Under the pieces are notes generated by a model. The model did not search any database. It was not told the origin of the DNA and saw only the letters and a program-made list of their open reading frames with translations. A stretch of 64,000 nucleotides of DNA from Sporosarcina sp. FSL W7-1349 (GTDB lineage Bacteria; Bacillota; Bacilli; Bacillales_A; Planococcaceae): positions 2,418,001 through 2,482,000 of the forward strand of contig NZ_JBBOOK010000001.1 in assembly GCF_038003045.1 (NCBI RefSeq). The letters are read 5' to 3'. Positions 60,464 to 64,000 of the stretch are shown here, piece by piece. Position 1 is the stretch's first letter. The number at the start of each line of letters is the position of its first letter. A program made the position numbers and the translations under genes.

Positions 60464-62670
60464 TCGCACTCCTCAATATCCGATGCGGTGGAACGGGTGT
60501 AATAGGTCGTTTTCATACCGGATTGCCATGCTTGGAGATGGAGGCCAAGCAACACCGATGCGCGTATATTATTCGGCACATAGAGATTAAACGAAATCGA
60601 CTGGTCAATATGGCGCTGCCGGGCCGCATTTTGTTTAATGGACCACCGCTGATCTACAATATAAGCGGAACGGCGGTATACATCATACGTATGATGATTG
60701 AGGTCCGGCGCGATGACCGGCAACTTATAATCCTTCTTTTCCTCATGATAGAACGGTTTAAAGACCGGATCGATTGATGCCGTGGAGCCAGCAATCACTG
60801 ATGTCGAACTGTTCGGCGCTACGGCCATTAAGTAGCCGTTTCGCACGCCATATGCCGCCACCTCAATTCGCAGCTCCCGCCAAGCGCTTGAATCATAGCC
60901 GCGCTTCACAAAATAATCGCCTGATTGCCAATCCGAACCTCTAAATAGTGGATAAGCTCCTTTTTCTCTTGCCAGTTCCATTGATGCTTGAATCGTCGCA
61001 TACGCAATCTTTTCATAAAGACGGTCAGCGTACTCAACAGCTTCCTCCGATTCCCACTGGATGTTTTCCAATGCCAATAGGTGGTGCCAGCCAAATGTAC
61101 CAAGACCGATTCCGCGATAGCGTGCATTGGTCCGCTGCGCTTGAACGACTGGAATTTCATTCAAATCAATGACATTGTCTAGCATGCGGACTTGAATGCG
61201 GATCAAACGGTCCAACACGTTTGCTGGGATTGCCTTTCCAAGGTTAATGGAAGATAAATTACAAACAACAAAATCACCTGGTTTTGATCGGGTGACGACA
61301 AGATCATCTTCCAATGCAACTGATTCAAACTTTGTCGGACTCATATTTTGCATGATTTCCGAACAAAGATTAGAGGAATAGATCATCCCCTCATGCCGAT
61401 TTGGATTCGTGCGGTTTACCTCGTCACGATAAAACATGAAAGGCGTCCCCGTTTCGAGCTGACTGCGCATAATGCGTTTCATAATTTCAATTGCCGGTAT
61501 GGTTTCTTTCGTTAATTTCGGGTGATTTACACATTCCTCGTACTTATCACGAAACGACCCAGCACCTTTCGTTTCATCATAAAAATCCTCCAAGGAATAC
61601 CCCATCACCGTGCGAACTTCATGCGGATCGAACAAATACCACTCTCCCCGCTTTTCGACCTGCTCCATGAACAGATCCGGCAAACAAACCCCTGTAAAAA
61701 TGTCATGGGCTCGCAACCGCTCGTCTCCGTTATTCAGCTTCAAGTCAAGGAACGTCACTATATCTTGGTGCCATACATCAAGATATACAGCAATAGCCCC
61801 TTGGCGCTGCCCTAATTGATCCACGCTGACAGCCGTATTATTCAATTGTTTGATCCACGGCAGTACACCGCTCGATGCTCCCTTGAATCCCCGGATAGAC
61901 GAGCCGCGAGCCCGAACTTTCCCCATATAGACGCCAATGCCGCCCCCATATTTGGATAAATTAGCTATGTCAGTATTGCTATCATAAATTCCTTGCAAGG
62001 AATCATCCACGGTATCGATGAAGCAGCTGGATAGTTGTCCATTCGGTTTGCCGGCATTCGCTAACGTCGGCGTCGCTACGGTCATGTACAATTCGCTCAT
62101 CGCCCAATAGGCTTCAGCCACTTTCTCCAAGCGATCGACCGTTTCATTCTGCATTAATGTCATCGCGATGATGAGCCATCGCTCTTGAGGAAGCTCGACA
62201 GGTTGTTTGTCGAAATCCACTGCTATATACCGATCCATCAACGTTTTCAATCCTATGTAGGTAAACAGTTTATCCCGTTCTGGCTCAATCAGCTTGCCGA
62301 TTGCCGCTAAGTCATTCGGATCGTAATTCTCGAGAAGGTCGGCCGTGTACAAACCTTGCCGCACCAAGCGGGCTACATGTTCGGCAAAATTAGAGTATAC
62401 GTCGACACCGCGCAATTCTTTCTGTTGCCTGTACGCTTCTTTCAAATAAAGGCGGGCCGCCACGTACGTCCAATACGGGGCAGCTTCGTCGAGTAAACTA
62501 AGCGCCTCTAAAATCATCGCTTTTGTCCACTCGGATTCATCCCCGGCCGGGTGTTGCCGTTGCCATCTCTTACTGGCAAGGGCCAAGGGTTCAATAGCGT
62601 CGGTGCCAAATTCATTTTGCAGTTCATTCATCACTGTGGGAACGGTACTTTTTTCAATTAATCTTGTCAT
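60448..62670 (-). CDS. nrdE: Class I ribonucleotide reductase alpha (R1) subunit
   Basis: 740 residues; AAAGGAGAGG is 6 nt before the ATG. R1 motifs: TPTLANAGKPNGQLSSCF with the first redox Cys, SKYGGGIGVYMGKVR, SSNLCSEIMQNMSP with the active-site N-x-C-x-E, LSSINLGKAI with the partner Cys just before it (VVCNLSS), and PNSSTSVIAGSTASIDP. The C-terminus ends in ECEWCHS, the mobile CxxC that reduces the active site. There is no clear ATP-cone domain at the N-terminus. It reduces ribonucleotides to deoxyribonucleotides. The gene lies behind a cobalamin riboswitch. Confidence 0.93.
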   Translation of the reverse strand: MTRLIEKSTVPTVMNELQNEFGTDAIEPLALASKRWQRQHPAGDESEWTKAMILEALSLLDEAAPYWTYVAARLYLKEAYRQQKELRGVDVYSNFAEHVARLVRQGLYTADLLENYDPNDLAAIGKLIEPERDKLFTYIGLKTLMDRYIAVDFDKQPVELPQERWLIIAMTLMQNETVDRLEKVAEAYWAMSELYMTVATPTLANAGKPNGQLSSCFIDTVDDSLQGIYDSNTDIANLSKYGGGIGVYMGKVRARGSSIRGFKGASSGVLPWIKQLNNTAVSVDQLGQRQGAIAVYLDVWHQDIVTFLDLKLNNGDERLRAHDIFTGVCLPDLFMEQVEKRGEWYLFDPHEVRTVMGYSLEDFYDETKGAGSFRDKYEECVNHPKLTKETIPAIEIMKRIMRSQLETGTPFMFYRDEVNRTNPNRHEGMIYSSNLCSEIMQNMSPTKFESVALEDDLVVTRSKPGDFVVCNLSSINLGKAIPANVLDRLIRIQVRMLDNVIDLNEIPVVQAQRTNARYRGIGLGTFGWHHLLALENIQWESEEAVEYADRLYEKIAYATIQASMELAREKGAYPLFRGSDWQSGDYFVKRGYDSSAWRELRIEVAAYGVRNGYLMAVAPNSSTSVIAGSTASIDPVFKPFYHEEKKDYKLPVIAPDLNHHTYDVYRRSAYIVDQRWSIKQNAARQRHIDQSISFNLYVPNNIRASVLLGLHLQAWQSGMKTTYYTRSTASDIEECEWCHS

Positions 62671-62698
62671 CCTATTCCTCTCCTTTATAAAAATAAAT

Positions 62699-62743
62699 CA
62701 AAAAAGCGATGGCCTCCACCTCTTCCGGTAGGAGCCATCGCTC
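62699..62743 (-). terminator. Regulatory terminator of the cobalamin riboswitch, upstream of nrdE
   Basis: AGCGATGGC (62706-62714) pairs with GCCATCGCT (62735-62743); TTTTTTGATTTA follows on the minus strand. It lies between the aptamer and nrdE, 29 nt upstream of the start codon, so it is the expression platform. Confidence 0.8.
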
Positions 62744-62839
62744 AGGATTTTATGTAGAAACAAACGATACACATTTCGCCTAAAAAGTCATTAGCAAAAA
62801 GCCGCTTGCCCCCACCTCTCAACCCCCGAAGAAAGTGTC

Positions 62840-63003
62840 GCAGACGATAGGCGGCAGGTATACTGGCTTGCGCTTCATCCTTCCAGCCTCCCTTCCCACA
62901 GCCTTTGCTGCAGTGGTTATCGAGGCGGTCGTCAGCGACCACAGTTGCGGGGACAGCTCCGGTTTGCATCCGGATTCCCTTTTAAACCAAATCTGGTACC
63001 ATC
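62840..63003 (-). ncRNA. Cobalamin (adenosylcobalamin) riboswitch aptamer
   Basis: On the minus strand the conserved core reads AAAAGGGAATCCGG, then AAACCGGAGCTGTCCCCGCAACTGT, CCACTGCAGCAAAGGCTGTGGGAAGG, and GATGAAGCGCAAGCCAGTATACCTGCC, in that order. These are the J/P3-P6 core and the B12-box (GCCAGNANACCTGCC) of cobalamin riboswitches. With the downstream terminator it should turn the B12-independent ribonucleotide reductase off when cobalamin is plentiful. The end limits are approximate. The whole 62671-63148 gap holds this element, its terminator, a palindrome and the next gene's terminator. Confidence 0.92.
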
Positions 63004-63068
63004 CAATCGTTAGATACTACTATATGTTGTGTATTAACACCTCTTCCACCCTAACATGTTGTATACGA

Positions 63069-63096
63069 TACGTAAATAGGTAAAAATATTTACGTA
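63069..63096. promoter_or_regulatory. Long perfect palindrome upstream of the nrd leader
   Basis: TACGTAAATA (63069-63078) and TATTTACGTA (63087-63096) are perfect 10-bp inverted arms around an 8-nt spacer. There is no T-tract and the position is 5' of the riboswitch, so an operator is more likely than a terminator. The regulator is unknown. Confidence 0.5.
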
Positions 63097-63105
63097 TAAA
63101 AAATA

Positions 63106-63139
63106 AAATCCTGTATCACCCTAAGGCAATACAGGATTT
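63106..63139 (-). terminator. Terminator of the Asn-rich protein gene
   Basis: AAATCCTGTAT (63107-63117) pairs with ATACAGGATTT (63129-63139); TATTTTTTAT follows on the minus strand. Confidence 0.8.
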
Positions 63140-63148
63140 CATACTCAC

Positions 63149-63346
63149 TTAACGGTTGCGGTTATTATTGTTTCGGTTGCGGTTTTGGTTATCCCGGTTG
63201 TTTTGATTATTATCGTTGCGCTGTGGAATGTCGTCCAAGAAGTCTTGACCAAATTCCAAGTTATCCAATTCCCGGTTACGATCTTGGTTATTGTTATTGC
63301 GATTTTGACGATCTTGACGTTGACGATCTTGGTTGTTGTCCCTCAT
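63149..63346 (-). CDS. Small Asn/Arg/Asp/Gln-rich low-complexity protein
   Basis: 65 residues from ATG 63346, 8 nt after GGAGAG. Nearly the whole sequence consists of N, R, D and Q with alternating DRQ/NRN/NNN tracts; only the middle LDNLEFGQDFLDDIP contains hydrophobic residues. It has no signal peptide or membrane segment and no known domain. Its own ribosome binding site and terminator support expression. It may be disordered; spore or coat association, RNA binding or condensation are guesses only. Confidence 0.7.
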   Translation of the reverse strand: MRDNNQDRQRQDRQNRNNNNQDRNRELDNLEFGQDFLDDIPQRNDNNQNNRDNQNRNRNNNNRNR

Positions 63347-63568
63347 TTGAACACTCTCCATTTTTTGTTATTGTTAAGCGAATTCATAAATTCACTTACA
63401 ACCTCTATACTGTCCCTTTTCTAGAAATTCACTCATCTTTTCAATTGCCAAAGAAAGTAAAATGAAATGAAGCGGGAACGCCATGAAACAACTGACAATC
63501 GAAAATCTGTCTATTTTTTATAATGTGTGAAATAATTTTACGGAATGAACAATTTAGGAGGAGATCGC

Positions 63569-63802
63569 ATGAATGCAGGACAGCAAAAATTTCAATCCTT
63601 TATTTTGGAAAGAGTGCAAGAGGATAAAATCGGAGAAGCGGAGGACTTGCTCGCGGAAAGTTTTCAAAAGCAAGCGGACCGCACTTTCGATCAAGCTTAC
63701 TTAACGAGTTTCATGCCTCGCATGAAAGCACTTTTGAAGCCGGAACATGTGGAAGAAGTGGACCGCATTATGCAGGAGTTCGGTTCGAATTTTGTCCGAT
63801 AA
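63569..63802 (+). CDS. Small helical protein of unknown function
   Basis: 77 residues from ATG 63569, 7 nt after AGGAGGAG. Predicted fully helical and acidic: QQKFQSFILERVQEDKIGEAEDLLAESFQKQ, FDQAYLTSFMPRMKALLKPEHVEEVDRIMQEFGSNF. Hydrophobic positions repeat like a helical hairpin. Not recognised. It precedes the UDG-like gene by 36 nt; a weak hairpin (CCGAT...ATCGGTTTT) lies between. Confidence 0.7.
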   Translation: MNAGQQKFQSFILERVQEDKIGEAEDLLAESFQKQADRTFDQAYLTSFMPRMKALLKPEHVEEVDRIMQEFGSNFVR

Positions 63803-63838
63803 TGTAAAAAATCGGTTTTCATCGCAAGGAGCGTGAGA

Positions 63839-64000
63839 ATGTTGAATTCGTTTTGCCCGGAAATTTGGCCCGAAGACGCGACGCCTCCTTCCGAGAAAAA
63901 TTGTAAGGAATGCGGGCTCTATGAACAAGGAACTCGTATGATTTGGGGAGAGGGAAATCCCAAAGCTCCTATAATGATTGTCCTCGATAATCCAGGCGCG
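63839..64000 (+). CDS. Uracil-DNA glycosylase family protein, 5' part
   Basis: 54 codons before the window ends; AAGGAGCG lies 4-6 nt before the ATG. The N-terminus has a CKECGLY segment near residue 22 and then RMIWGEGNPKAPIMIVLDNPGA, which fits the first catalytic region (GE.P...D..G) of the uracil-DNA glycosylase superfamily, type 4/5-like. These enzymes remove uracil or related bases from DNA. The rest of the gene is outside the window. Confidence 0.75.
   Translation, partial: MLNSFCPEIWPEDATPPSEKNCKECGLYEQGTRMIWGEGNPKAPIMIVLDNPGA

Overview
The window looks like the chromosome of a low-to-mid GC, endospore-former-type member of the Bacillales, probably a Planococcaceae/Sporosarcina-like organism. 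Reasons: strong GGAGG-type ribosome binding sites, frequent TTG and GTG starts, many U-tailed hairpin terminators, a Geobacillus-like lysine 6-dehydrogenase, a Bacillus-like malate dehydrogenase and a staphylococcal-type nar-nre order. No tRNA, rRNA, prophage, transposase or CRISPR array is visible. The genus assignment is inference.

Layout. 1-7.4 kb (minus strand): a prpF-prpD-prpB-like cassette, a large YhgE-type membrane protein with its TetR regulator, and an aminotransferase. 7.6-10.7 kb (plus): a ureohydrolase with an altered metal site, a YheO-type regulator and a divergent NRAMP-family transporter. 10.7-14.9 kb: a coupled gamma-lyase / thiazoline-carboxylate hydrolase / M20 amidohydrolase operon with a divergent LysR gene. 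15-19 kb: lysine catabolism (lysine 6-dehydrogenase, aldehyde dehydrogenase, acyl-CoA dehydrogenase). 19-28 kb: two related SEC-C proteins, a DHA2 drug exporter with a divergent TetR gene, an AIM24-type protein, a VOC protein, a hydroxyacid dehydrogenase and a small lipoprotein. 28.2-41.6 kb: a complete-looking ethanolamine utilisation microcompartment locus with its own EutVW two-component system and, at its 3' end, a malate dehydrogenase. 41.6-47.8 kb: molybdenum cofactor genes. 47.8-58.7 kb: nitrate transporter fused to a PAS domain, a hemerythrin-like protein, nreABC and narGHJI. 59-62.7 kb: class I ribonucleotide reductase under a cobalamin riboswitch. 63-64 kb: small proteins and the start of a uracil-DNA-glycosylase-like gene.

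How the parts fit. The Moco genes feed the molybdenum enzyme NarGHI, and NreABC senses oxygen and nitrate to control it. Ethanolamine ammonia-lyase needs adenosylcobalamin, and the ribonucleotide reductase is placed under a cobalamin riboswitch, so B12 status links two blocks. The lysine, ethanolamine, ureido/guanidino-like and thiazoline-cysteine genes together suggest a scavenger of amino compounds.

Most unusual points: the NarK-PAS fusion; the ureohydrolase with Cys in place of the bridging Asp, next to an NRAMP protein lacking the DPGN and MPH motifs; a malate dehydrogenase where an ethanolamine locus often has an alcohol dehydrogenase; a putative complete thiazoline-to-cysteine-to-pyruvate operon; and two non-coding arrays of degenerate 21-bp repeats.
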